NCBI GenBank assembly: GCA_020845575.1
Contig: JADLFL010000052.1
Location: 62,001-126,000 of the forward strand
DNA: 64,000 nt
Source of the DNA: Acidobacteriota bacterium
GTDB taxonomy: Bacteria > Acidobacteriota > Vicinamibacteria > Vicinamibacterales > Vicinamibacteraceae
Direction: 5' to 3'
Under the pieces are notes generated by a model. It had not been told where the DNA came from. It saw nothing but the letters and a program-made list of their open reading frames with translations, and made no database searches. Numbering within the stretch: the first letter of the stretch is position 1; the number at the start of each line of letters is the position of its first letter. A program made the translations under genes and the position numbers. Shown piece by piece: positions 53,530 to 61,580 of the stretch.

Positions 53530-54040
53530 GGCGTGTGCTGGGCAGGGCTGGCTCTGACGGCCTGGGAATGCTGATCGTGCGCGGAGCCAGCGGCTCGGGC
53601 TCCTGCGGCAGCGCCTCGGGCCCGGCCTCCGCCACCGGCTTGCCTTCGACGATGTCCATGGCCTGGTTGGAGAGTTTGTCGGCGACCTTGTTCTGCTCGC
53701 GACGCACGTGCTCGAGCGCCACTCGGTCGAGCCGTGCCACCAGGGCCTTCGCCTCGGCGTGCAGCACCTGCATGGTCGCGTGCTTCACCTTGTACTCGCC
53801 GCGCATCTGCTTGATGACGAGCTCCGAGTCCATGCGCACGCGCAGCGCGCGGTGACCGTGGTCGAGCGTCCACTGCAGCGCGGCGATGAGGCCCGAGTAC
53901 TCCGCAACGTTGTTGGTGGCGGTGCCGAGCGGCCCGACGAGTTCAGCCAGCGTCTGTCCGTCGCTGTCGAGGATGTGCACGCCATAGCCCGCAGGTCCCG
54001 GGTTTCCGCGCGCGCCGCCGTCCGTATACGCCGTGATCAT
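53495..54040 (-). CDS. Ribonuclease HI family protein with extended tail
   Basis: 181 residues; the RNase H domain covers about 1-130. Catalytic carboxylates: Asp7 in TDGGARGNPGPAGYG, Glu in NVAEYSGLIAAL, Asp in VRMDSELVIKQM and Asp in NKVADKLSNQAMD. This is the short type (like Bacillus/archaeal RNase HI) without the basic handle. The last 50 residues are Pro/Glu-rich and probably disordered. ATG 54040 with TACGAT (54049-54054) eight bases upstream. Would remove RNA from RNA:DNA hybrids. Confidence 0.92.
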   Translation of the reverse strand: MITAYTDGGARGNPGPAGYGVHILDSDGQTLAELVGPLGTATNNVAEYSGLIAALQWTLDHGHRALRVRMDSELVIKQMRGEYKVKHATMQVLHAEAKALVARLDRVALEHVRREQNKVADKLSNQAMDIVEGKPVAEAGPEALPQEPEPLAPRTISIPRPSEPALPSTRLTAQRFDFDVD

Positions 54041-54092
54041 CGCGGCTGATCGTAACCCGTCGACCTTCCCGGCAGGCCCGGCGTGAGGGCGT

Positions 54093-54824
54093 CTACTGAA
54101 CCGGCGCCGGTGCCGGCGCCGGCTTGACGGGATACAGGATCCGCGTGCAGTTCTCGCAGAGAACCAGCTTCTCGCCGCGACGCACGTCGGATGCGACCAT
54201 CGGCCGGTTCTTGACGTTACAGCCGACGCACAGCTCGCCCTTCAGGTCGGCGATCGCATGGCGCGGATAGCGCTTCGCGGCCTTGTCGTACATGGCCAGC
54301 GCGGCGGGCTCGATCGTAGGGCGGAGCGCGGCGATGCTGCCTTCCACTGCGGCCAGTTCGAGTCTGTGGCGCTGTGTCTGGTCAGCAAGCCCCGCAATCG
54401 CCACCCCGGCGGCATCCAGGCGCTCGGCGACGAGCCGCCCGGCCGCGTCGGCCTGCGGCGCGAGTTCGTCGAGTTCGAACAACAGCGCGATCGTCTGATC
54501 CTCGCGGCCCTTCAGTTCGCCTTCGACCGTCGCGATCTCGTGCTGGACGGCCTCGTACTCGCGGTTGTTGGTCACGGCCATGAGCTGCTGCCTGAACTTG
54601 GTCAGGCGCTGCTGGGCGGCCGCCACGTCGCGATCGCCGGCTCGCCGCAGGGTCTGCCGGTCTTGGATGGTGGCGGTCAGGGACGCGAGCGCGGCCCTGG
54701 CCTCTGCGACGGGCGCTTCGATCTCACGGCGACGCTGATCTCCGGCGTCGATGTCGGTCTGGAGGACTGCCGCCTGTCGCTCCAGTTCCTGCAGACGGTG
54801 GAGCTGGTCGAGACTCGGATGCAC
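54093..54824 (-). CDS. Coiled-coil protein with C4 zinc ribbon (COG1579)
   Basis: 243 residues: a long antiparallel coiled coil (about 1-180, heptad Leu/Ala with many Glu, Arg, Gln) followed by a C4 zinc ribbon, CVGC at about 199-202 and CENC near 224, then a Pro/Ala tail. COG1579 proteins are common in many phyla; roles suggested include DNA/RNA binding or translation-linked scaffolding, not certain. GTG 54824 with TACCGT exactly six bases upstream (54831-54836), again leaderless-like. Divergent from ypdA across a heptad-repeat element. Confidence 0.9.
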   Translation of the reverse strand: MHPSLDQLHRLQELERQAAVLQTDIDAGDQRRREIEAPVAEARAALASLTATIQDRQTLRRAGDRDVAAAQQRLTKFRQQLMAVTNNREYEAVQHEIATVEGELKGREDQTIALLFELDELAPQADAAGRLVAERLDAAGVAIAGLADQTQRHRLELAAVEGSIAALRPTIEPAALAMYDKAAKRYPRHAIADLKGELCVGCNVKNRPMVASDVRRGEKLVLCENCTRILYPVKPAPAPAPVQ

Positions 54825-54848
54825 ACCGCGACGGTATCACGGGGGGAG

Positions 54849-54985
54849 CCGGCAACCGGCAACCGGCAACCGGTCTCTACACGAGGGCGGCACGCGCCAA
54901 GGACATTCCTTGGGAATCCGGCATTCCACGCGTTTGCACTTCGCATTCCTTTTCCGGTTGCCTGTTGTCGGTTGCCCGTTGCCGG
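54849..54985. repeat. Inverted pair of CCGGCAA heptad arrays, 80 bp apart
   Basis: Left arm 54849-54873: (CCGGCAA)3 CCGG. Right arm 54954-54985 is the reverse complement of four degenerate heptads. The 80 bases between them contain CATTCC three times. The pair lies in the 215-bp divergent spacer between the zinc-ribbon and ypdA genes and could fold as a long hairpin. Confidence 0.85.
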
Positions 54986-55039
54986 CGCCGTGTCCCGCGC
55001 CGAAGCGCCGCAGGCGCGAAGGCGAGCCACAATACTGCC

Positions 55040-56053
55040 GTGAACGAAGCTGTCGACATCATCGTCGTGGGGGCGGGGCCGGTCGGGTTGGCGTGTGCGT
55101 TGGAGGCCAAGCGGGCGGGGTTGCGGGCGCGAGTGCTCGACAAGGGCGCGCTGGTCAACTCGATCGTGGGCTACCCGGCGCGGATGGAGTTCTTCTCGAC
55201 CCCCGACCTGATCGAGATCGGCGGACATCCGTTCCCCGTGCAGGCCTACAAGCCGACCCGTGAGGCAGGGCTCGAGTACTACAGGGGTGTGACGGCGCGG
55301 GAGGAGCTCGACGTCCGCCTCTACGAGCGCGTCACCGCCCTCGGCGGCGAGATGGGCGACTTCATCGTCGAGACGACGCGCGGGGCCCATCGCGCGAAGT
55401 ACGTGATCGTCGCGACGGGCTTCTTCGACGTGCCCAACAGGCTCGACGTGCCGGGCGAGGATCTGCCGCACGTGACGCACTACTATCGCGAGCCGTTCCC
55501 GTACGTGCAGCAGCGCGTGGTGGTCATCGGCGCGAAGAACTCCGCGGCCAAGGCGGCGCTCGACTGTCACAGGCACGGCGCGCACGTCACGCTGGTGGTG
55601 CGTGGCGGGACGCTCTCGGACAGCATCAAGTACTGGATTCGCCCCGATCTCGAGAACCGCATCAAGGAAGGTTCGATCGTCGTGCACTTCAACACCATCG
55701 TCGACGAGATTCGCGAGAGTTCGATCCGCCTCACCACCCCCGATGGCCCCGTCGACGTCGCCGCCGACTTCGTGCTTGCCATGACGGGATACCAGCCGGA
55801 CTTCTCGTTGCTGGCGTCGCTCGGCATCACGTTCGCAGACGATGGGTGTCGCACGCCGATCTTCGACGAGACGACGTTCGAGACGGTGCGACGAGGCGTC
55901 TTCGTCGCAGGTACCGTGTGCGGCGGCCTTCGGACCAATCGCTGGTTCATCGAGAACGGTCGCTTCCACGCCCGGCAGATCGTGGCGCACCTCTCGGGAC
56001 GTCACCCCGAAGCCATCCCCTTTGCGACGATTCACTGGAAGACGGAAGAGTAA
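55040..56053 (+). CDS. ypdA: YpdA-family FAD/NAD(P) disulfide reductase (bacillithiol type)
   Basis: 337-residue flavoprotein. FAD-binding IIVVGAGPVGLACALEAKRAG at residues about 6-26; NAD(P)-binding VVVIGAKNSAAKAALDCHRHGA near 155; C-terminal FAD contact GVFVAGTVCGGLRTNRWFIENG. It lacks the CxxC of thioredoxin reductases, as YpdA does. YpdA reduces bacillithiol disulfide in Firmicutes. Bacillithiol is also reported from Acidobacteria, so the role is likely, but no bshABC gene is in the window. GTG 55040 is six bases after a CACAAT hexamer (55028-55033). Confidence 0.88.
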   Translation: MNEAVDIIVVGAGPVGLACALEAKRAGLRARVLDKGALVNSIVGYPARMEFFSTPDLIEIGGHPFPVQAYKPTREAGLEYYRGVTAREELDVRLYERVTALGGEMGDFIVETTRGAHRAKYVIVATGFFDVPNRLDVPGEDLPHVTHYYREPFPYVQQRVVVIGAKNSAAKAALDCHRHGAHVTLVVRGGTLSDSIKYWIRPDLENRIKEGSIVVHFNTIVDEIRESSIRLTTPDGPVDVAADFVLAMTGYQPDFSLLASLGITFADDGCRTPIFDETTFETVRRGVFVAGTVCGGLRTNRWFIENGRFHARQIVAHLSGRHPEAIPFATIHWKTEE

Positions 56054-56080
56054 ACTGCTGCGAACCGGACACGAGGCCCC

Positions 56081-57094
56081 ATGACCAGACATCCCGTCCT
56101 TCCTGCGCTGTCACTGGCGGCGTCAGTCCTGCTGGCGCCTGCCGTCGCGTTCGCGCAACCTGCGGACGCGCCGCCGCCGCTCCTCGAGCTGCGTCCAGGC
56201 GACCGCGTCGTGCTGGTCGGGAACACGCTGGCAGACAGGCAGCAGTACTTCAACCACTTCGAGACGTCGCTGCTGGCGCTGTATCCACAGCTCGAACTCT
56301 CGATGCGCAACCTGGGATGGAGTGCCGACACGCTCACGCTCCAGCCGCGTCCGCTGAATTTCGGCCCCGCCGAGCAGCACCTCGCGACGTACAAGGCCGA
56401 CGTGATCCTCGCGTTCTTCGGCGCGAACGAGTCGTTCGAGGGCGAGGCAGGGATTCCGCGGTTCGAGAAGGATCTCGAGGCCTACATCGAGAAGCATCGC
56501 GGCGCGAAGTACAACGGATCGGAGGCACCGCGCCTCGCGATCGTCTCGCCCATCGCGCACGAACGCCTCTCGCGTCTCGTGCACGTGGACGTCGAGCGAC
56601 GCAATCGCGAACTGGCGCGCTACACGGAGGCGATGCGCCGCGTGACGGCCCGGCTCGGCGTGCCGTTCGCGGACGTCTTCACGCCGACCAGGGACGCGAT
56701 GGAGACGGCCGCGGCACCGCTCACCGTCAACGGCATGCACCTCAACGAAGACGGCGACAAGGTCTTCGCCGTCGTGCTGCTGACGGCATTGGGTCTCGCT
56801 CCCGAACGACTGCCCGCGGGCTCGAAGAGCTACGCCGACCTGCGCGCGCTCATCGAGGAGAAGAACCGCCTCTTCTTCCTGCGCTGGCGTCCGCTCAACG
56901 CCGAGTACGTGGTCGGCCGTCGCGTCGATCCGTTCGGATCGGTGAACTTTCCCCCTGAGATGAAGCGCCTCGACGAGCTCGTCGCCGCGCAGGAGAAGCG
57001 GATCTGGCGCCAGGCGCGAACGGTGCTCCCGCGTCCCGCGCGTCCGCCGCGATCAACGAGCCCCGTGTCGCTCGACCAGCAGGAGGCCCGCTGA
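56081..57094 (+). CDS. SGNH/GDSL-type hydrolase of a PVC-dehydrogenase cluster
   Basis: Exported SGNH-fold protein, 337 residues. Signal peptide 1-25 (ending AVAFA). Block I reads VVLVGNTLADRQQ, where the nucleophile Ser of GDSL is replaced by Thr; the block III Asn is in ILAFFGANESFEG and the final Asp/His block is near NGMHLNEDG. From memory, the GN-T/A-L form is usual for the group encoded beside PVC-type propeller dehydrogenases, so it may be a binding protein rather than an esterase. Stop overlaps the next ATG (TGATG), showing translational coupling. Confidence 0.85.
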   Translation: MTRHPVLPALSLAASVLLAPAVAFAQPADAPPPLLELRPGDRVVLVGNTLADRQQYFNHFETSLLALYPQLELSMRNLGWSADTLTLQPRPLNFGPAEQHLATYKADVILAFFGANESFEGEAGIPRFEKDLEAYIEKHRGAKYNGSEAPRLAIVSPIAHERLSRLVHVDVERRNRELARYTEAMRRVTARLGVPFADVFTPTRDAMETAAAPLTVNGMHLNEDGDKVFAVVLLTALGLAPERLPAGSKSYADLRALIEEKNRLFFLRWRPLNAEYVVGRRVDPFGSVNFPPEMKRLDELVAAQEKRIWRQARTVLPRPARPPRSTSPVSLDQQEAR

Positions 57095-60000
57095 TGGTGC
57101 GTCGCTCGAAGACGCGCGTTGGCGCCGGCCTTGCGTCGATCGTCGGCCTCGCGTCGATCCTCGCGGTGCCTGCACCGGCCAGCGCCCAGGTGGCCGACGG
57201 GGCGGAACCGAACCGCGGGGCGGCGCTCGATCTCGCGTCGCAGGATCCGAAGGTCGCGCTCGAGCGGATGAAGGTGGCCGACGGGTACGAGGTGAACCTG
57301 TTCGCGTCGGAGGTCCAGTTTCCCGATCTCGCCAAGCCGTTGCAGATGACCTTCGATGCACGTGGCAGGTTGTGGGTACTGACTTCGCCCACGTATCCGC
57401 ACGCACTGCCGGACCAGAAGCCGAACGACAAGCTGATCGTCCTGGAAGACACCGACGGCGACGGTCGCGCGGACAAGAGCACGGTGTTCGCCGACGGGCT
57501 CTACATCCCGACCGGTTTCGAGCTCGGCGACGGCGGCGTGTACATCGCGCAGCAGCCGATGCTGCTGTTCCTGAAGGACACCAACGGCGACGGCAAGGCC
57601 GACGAGCGCCGCATCCTCTTGCACGGGTTCGGCACCGAAGACAGCCATCACTCGATCCACGCGTGGCAGTGGGGCCCAGACGGCGCGCTGTACTTCCAGG
57701 AAGGCACGTTCCTGCACTCGCAGGTCGAGACGCCGTACGGCCCGCGGCGCATGGCGTATGCCGGCGTGTGGCGGTACGAACCGCGCACCGAGAAGTTCGA
57801 CGTCTTCGTGTCGTACCCGTTCGCCAACCCGTGGGGACACGTCATCGACGCGTGGGGGCAGAACTTCATCAGCGACGCCTCCAACGGCTACAACTACTGG
57901 GGCACGGCGTTCTCGGGTCACGTCGACTATCCGCGCAAGCAGAAGTCGATGCAGGAGTGGACGCTCACGCGCGTACGGCCCACGAGCGGCAGCGAGTTCG
58001 TCAGGAGCCGCCACTTCCCCGAGTCGGCACAGGGCAACTTCCTCTACAACAACGTCATCGGGTTCCTCGGCATCAAGCAGTACAAGACGATCGAGCAGGG
58101 GTCCGGCTTCGTCGCCGTCGAGGTCGAGCCGCTGCTGCAGTCGCCCGATCCGAACTTCAGGCCCGTCGGGATGCAGTTCGGCCCCGACGGCGCGTTGTAC
58201 GTGATCGACTGGTTCAATCCGCTCATCGGCCACATGCAGTATTCGATTCGCGACGCGCGGCGCGACAAGTCGCGCGGCCGCGTGTGGCGCATCACGGCGA
58301 AGGGGCGTCCGCTGCTCACGCCGCCGAAGATCCACGGGGCAACGATCGCCGAGCAGCTCGATCTGCTGAAGGTCTACGAGGATCGCACGCGCTATCGCGC
58401 ACGAGTCGCGCTGCGCGAGTGGCCGACGGCGCAGGTGATCCCCGCGGTGCGGCAGTGGGTGGCCAACCTCGATCCGGCGGATCCCTGGTTCGAGCACCAT
58501 CTGCTCGAAGCGCTCTGGGTTCACGAACACAACGACGTCGTCGATCGCGAGTTGCTGACGCGCGTGCTCGGGGCGAAGGAGTTCCGCGCGCGTGCGGCTG
58601 GCGTGCGCGTGCTGCAGCACTGGTTCGACCGCGTGGATGGCGGCATGTCGCTCCTGGCGCAGGCGGTCAAGGATTCGGAACCGCGCGTGCGGCTCGAAGC
58701 GGTGCGCGCACTCAGCTTCGTGCCGACGGCTGACGCCGCGAGTCTCGCGCTCGAGGTCCTCGCGCAGCCGATGGACTACTACCTCGACTACGTCCTCGAT
58801 TCGACGATGACCACGCTGGAACCGGCGTGGAAGCCGGTCGTGACGGCGGGTGACACGTTCGCGCGTGGCAACGACGCGGGCGTGTCGTACGTGCTCGATC
58901 GCCTGGCGCCGGAGGATCTCGTACGTGTGAGGCGCAGCACTCCTGTGTATCGCGCGTTGCTGTCGCGCGCGGGGATCGCGCCGGCGGCACGTCGTGAGGC
59001 GCTCGACGCGCTTGCGGCACAGCAGGGCTCGTCGACGCTGCAGGAGATCGTCGCGGCAGTGGCGCGGGTCGACGGTGTGCCCGCGAAGTCGCCGGTGGCC
59101 GCCGACCTGATGCAGGTGCTCGCCACGCTGCCGGCGTCGCAGCTCGCAGGCTCGCGCGCCGACATCGAACGGCTTGCGCGGGAGGGCCACCACGACAGCG
59201 TGCGTGAAGGCGCGTACGCGGCGCTCATGATCGCGGACGGCGACGCGGGTCCTGCGTGGCAGGCGTCTGCGGCATCGCCGCGCGCGCGCGTGGATCTGTT
59301 GCGCGGTGCCGCTCGCCTGCCGCAGGGGCCCGTGCTCGACAGCCTGCGCACGCGCCTCCTTCCCGAGTTGCGCACCGCCTCTGTCGGTGGTGGCGCGGCG
59401 CAGATCGCGGCGCCCGTCGCAGGGCGGTACGTGCGGCTCGTGCGTCCGGGCGCGGCGCAGGTGCTGAGCGTGGCGGAGGTCGAAGTCCTCAGCGGCGGGC
59501 AGAATGTCGCTCGCGGCGCCACCGCCACGCAGTCGAGCATCGTCGCCGATGGCGCGACGGGTGGTGAGCCGCGTCGCGCGATCGATGGCGGCGTCGACAT
59601 GGCGGCCGGCGGGTCGGACCCGAAAGCCGGAACGCACGCGTTCACAGGGGCGCAGAACGATCCGTGGTGGGAAGTGGACCTCGGGGCGGAGCGGCCGATC
59701 GAATCGATCAGGCTGTGGCCGGCGGGGCCCGGGGAGCGCGCGGGTCTGTCGATCGCCGTGCTCGACGGCGAGCGCCGCGCGGTATTCGTGCGCGACGGCT
59801 TACGCATCACGGGCAGTCCGGAACTCGTGGCCATCGGCGGCGACCTGCGCGCGGCCGTCGATGCCGCAGGGATGCAGGTGCTGCCGCAGTTGACGGGTCA
59901 CGAGGCAGACGCCGTGGCCGTGCTGGCGGCGTTCATGCGCGAGCCCACACGACGCCAGGTGGCGATCCGCGTCATGCGCCGGCTGCCGGCGTCGGCGTGG

Positions 60001-60579
60001 CCGCCCGGATCGCTGGCGCCGCTGGCCGAGACGCTGCTCGCGCACGTGCGCGAGATTCCATCAGCCGAACGGACGGGGCCGGCATTCCTCGAGGCCGTGG
60101 GGTTCGGTCACGAACTCGCGGCGCGTCTGCCCGACGCGGAACGCGCGACGTTCACCAAGGCGCTCGATGCGCTCGTCGTGCGCGTCATCCGGATCGAAGC
60201 CGTGGCCGCGCAGATGAAGTTCGATCTCTCGCGCATCACCGTCGGCGCCGGCGAGGAAGTCGTGATCGAGTTCGTCAATCGCGACGAGATGCCGCACAAC
60301 CTCCTCGTGGCCAAGGAAGGCGCGCTCGAGACGGTGTCGCTGGCTGCAGAGGCGATGGTGTCGTCGCCCGATGCGTTCGGACAGAGCTTCATCCCGAAGA
60401 CTCCCGAGGTACTCTTCGCGATTCGCCTGCTGCAGCCGGGCGAAACCGTGCAGGCGCGCTTCACCGCACCGAAAGTCCCCGGGAGTTATCCCTTCGTCTG
60501 TACCTTCCCCGGTCACTGGCGCACGATGAACGGCATCGTGCAGGTGCTGCCCCGGCCCGCGCAGGTGTCAACGCAATGA
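57094..60579 (+). CDS. PVC-type propeller dehydrogenase fused to HEAT, discoidin and cupredoxin domains
   Basis: Secreted 1161-residue protein. Signal peptide 1-32. Propeller of the PVC membrane-bound-dehydrogenase type (about 60-410; DGYEVNLFASEVQFPDLAKP, GPDGALYVIDWFNPLIGH, RDKSRGRVWRITAKGRPL) with two Ca-binding loops (DTDGDGRADKS, DTNGDGKADER). HEAT-like repeats about 420-760 (DSEPRVRLEAVRALSF). Discoidin/F5-8C-like domain about 767-903. Cupredoxin about 1035-1161 with His1068 (MPHNLL), Cys1136, His1141 and Met1145 in CTFPGHWRTM: exactly the C-x4-H-x3-M of type-1 copper proteins. Cys1136 is the only cysteine of the whole chain, and no CxxCH haem site exists, although relatives usually end in cytochrome c. 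Probable periplasmic sugar/polyol oxidation with copper electron transfer. Confidence 0.9.
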   Translation: MVRRSKTRVGAGLASIVGLASILAVPAPASAQVADGAEPNRGAALDLASQDPKVALERMKVADGYEVNLFASEVQFPDLAKPLQMTFDARGRLWVLTSPTYPHALPDQKPNDKLIVLEDTDGDGRADKSTVFADGLYIPTGFELGDGGVYIAQQPMLLFLKDTNGDGKADERRILLHGFGTEDSHHSIHAWQWGPDGALYFQEGTFLHSQVETPYGPRRMAYAGVWRYEPRTEKFDVFVSYPFANPWGHVIDAWGQNFISDASNGYNYWGTAFSGHVDYPRKQKSMQEWTLTRVRPTSGSEFVRSRHFPESAQGNFLYNNVIGFLGIKQYKTIEQGSGFVAVEVEPLLQSPDPNFRPVGMQFGPDGALYVIDWFNPLIGHMQYSIRDARRDKSRGRVWRITAKGRPLLTPPKIHGATIAEQLDLLKVYEDRTRYRARVALREWPTAQVIPAVRQWVANLDPADPWFEHHLLEALWVHEHNDVVDRELLTRVLGAKEFRARAAGVRVLQHWFDRVDGGMSLLAQAVKDSEPRVRLEAVRALSFVPTADAASLALEVLAQPMDYYLDYVLDSTMTTLEPAWKPVVTAGDTFARGNDAGVSYVLDRLAPEDLVRVRRSTPVYRALLSRAGIAPAARREALDALAAQQGSSTLQEIVAAVARVDGVPAKSPVAADLMQVLATLPASQLAGSRADIERLAREGHHDSVREGAYAALMIADGDAGPAWQASAASPRARVDLLRGAARLPQGPVLDSLRTRLLPELRTASVGGGAAQIAAPVAGRYVRLVRPGAAQVLSVAEVEVLSGGQNVARGATATQSSIVADGATGGEPRRAIDGGVDMAAGGSDPKAGTHAFTGAQNDPWWEVDLGAERPIESIRLWPAGPGERAGLSIAVLDGERRAVFVRDGLRITGSPELVAIGGDLRAAVDAAGMQVLPQLTGHEADAVAVLAAFMREPTRRQVAIRVMRRLPASAWPPGSLAPLAETLLAHVREIPSAERTGPAFLEAVGFGHELAARLPDAERATFTKALDALVVRVIRIEAVAAQMKFDLSRITVGAGEEVVIEFVNRDEMPHNLLVAKEGALETVSLAAEAMVSSPDAFGQSFIPKTPEVLFAIRLLQPGETVQARFTAPKVPGSYPFVCTFPGHWRTMNGIVQVLPRPAQVSTQ

Positions 60580-61508
60580 GAGGACTCATGACTCACGAAT
60601 CACGATCGGCGATCGGGCGGCGCCTCGGCGCGGCGGCCCTGCTGGCGGCGTGCGGCGTGGCACTCGCGCTCGTCTCCGGCCGCGCGCCCGTTGCGAACGC
60701 GCAGGGCCGCGCGCCGCTCGTCGTCTTCGTCACGGGAGACGATGAGTACCGGTCCGAGATCACGATGCCGATGATCGCGGCGATCCTGGAGAAGCGGCAC
60801 GGCCTGCGCACGTCGGTGGCGATGGCCCGTCCCATTCCCCAGACGAAGGCCAACATCGAAGGCCTCGACGCGCTTGCCGACGCGGACCTGATGGTGATGT
60901 ACACGCGCTTCCGCGCGCTGCCCGACGATCAGCTCGCGCGCATCACCGGGTACGTCGAGTCGGGCAAGCCCGTCGTCGGCCTGCGAACGAGCACGCACGC
61001 CTTCATGTATCCGCAGGGCAGCCCGCACACGGCGCTGAACGACGGCTTCGGCCGAGAGGTCTTCGGTCAGCGATGGATTACGCACCACGGGCACCTGTCG
61101 ACGACGGACGTCACTGTCGACGGGGACCACGCCAGCCATCCGATCCTGCGTGGCGTGACGCCGTTCCACGCGCGCTCGTGGCTCTATCACGTGCTGCCGC
61201 TGAACGGGCCCGCCACCATCCTGCTCAACGGAGACAGCCGCAACTCGCAGCAGACGGCCAGGGCCGCCGAGTATCCGCCGCGCCAGCCCGTCGCCTGGAC
61301 GCGCGAGCACAAGGGTGGCCGCGTGTTCTTCACCACGCTCGGTCACCCGGCCGACTTCTCCGAGGTGTCGATGCGCCGGCTGCTGATCAACGGCATCCTG
61401 TGGGCGCTCGGCAGAGAGGTCCCCGCCGCGGGGGCAGACGCCACGCCCATCACGCCGTACGTCGCCCCGGAGAGCTTCGATCTGTCGAAGGTGCCGAAGG
61501 GGAACTGA
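60576..61508 (+). CDS. Secreted ThuA-domain protein
   Basis: 310 residues. Signal peptide about 1-42 (GAAALLAACGVALALVSG). ThuA (trehalose-utilisation) glutamine-amidotransferase-like fold: LVVFVTGDDEYRSEITMPMI, YVESGKPVVGLRTSTHAFMY, FGQRWITHHGHLST, VAWTREHKGGRVFFTTLGHPADF and LINGILWALG. ThuA converts sugars to 3-keto sugars in some systems, which fits its coupling to a propeller dehydrogenase. ATG 60576 overlaps the upstream stop (ATGA); ATG 60588, with AGAGGA just before it, is also good. Confidence 0.9.
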   Translation: MRGLMTHESRSAIGRRLGAAALLAACGVALALVSGRAPVANAQGRAPLVVFVTGDDEYRSEITMPMIAAILEKRHGLRTSVAMARPIPQTKANIEGLDALADADLMVMYTRFRALPDDQLARITGYVESGKPVVGLRTSTHAFMYPQGSPHTALNDGFGREVFGQRWITHHGHLSTTDVTVDGDHASHPILRGVTPFHARSWLYHVLPLNGPATILLNGDSRNSQQTARAAEYPPRQPVAWTREHKGGRVFFTTLGHPADFSEVSMRRLLINGILWALGREVPAAGADATPITPYVAPESFDLSKVPKGN

Positions 61509-61580
61509 GCGCGTCCCGATGACGGCATTCCGATACCGCGTCCGGTCGGCCGTCTGTCTGAACTCGTCACACCCGCCTGG

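Noticed and set aside
56830..59637. 935-codon minus-strand ORF
   Set aside because: Lies wholly opposite the SGNH and propeller genes, Arg/His-rich, no motif, no ribosome-binding site.
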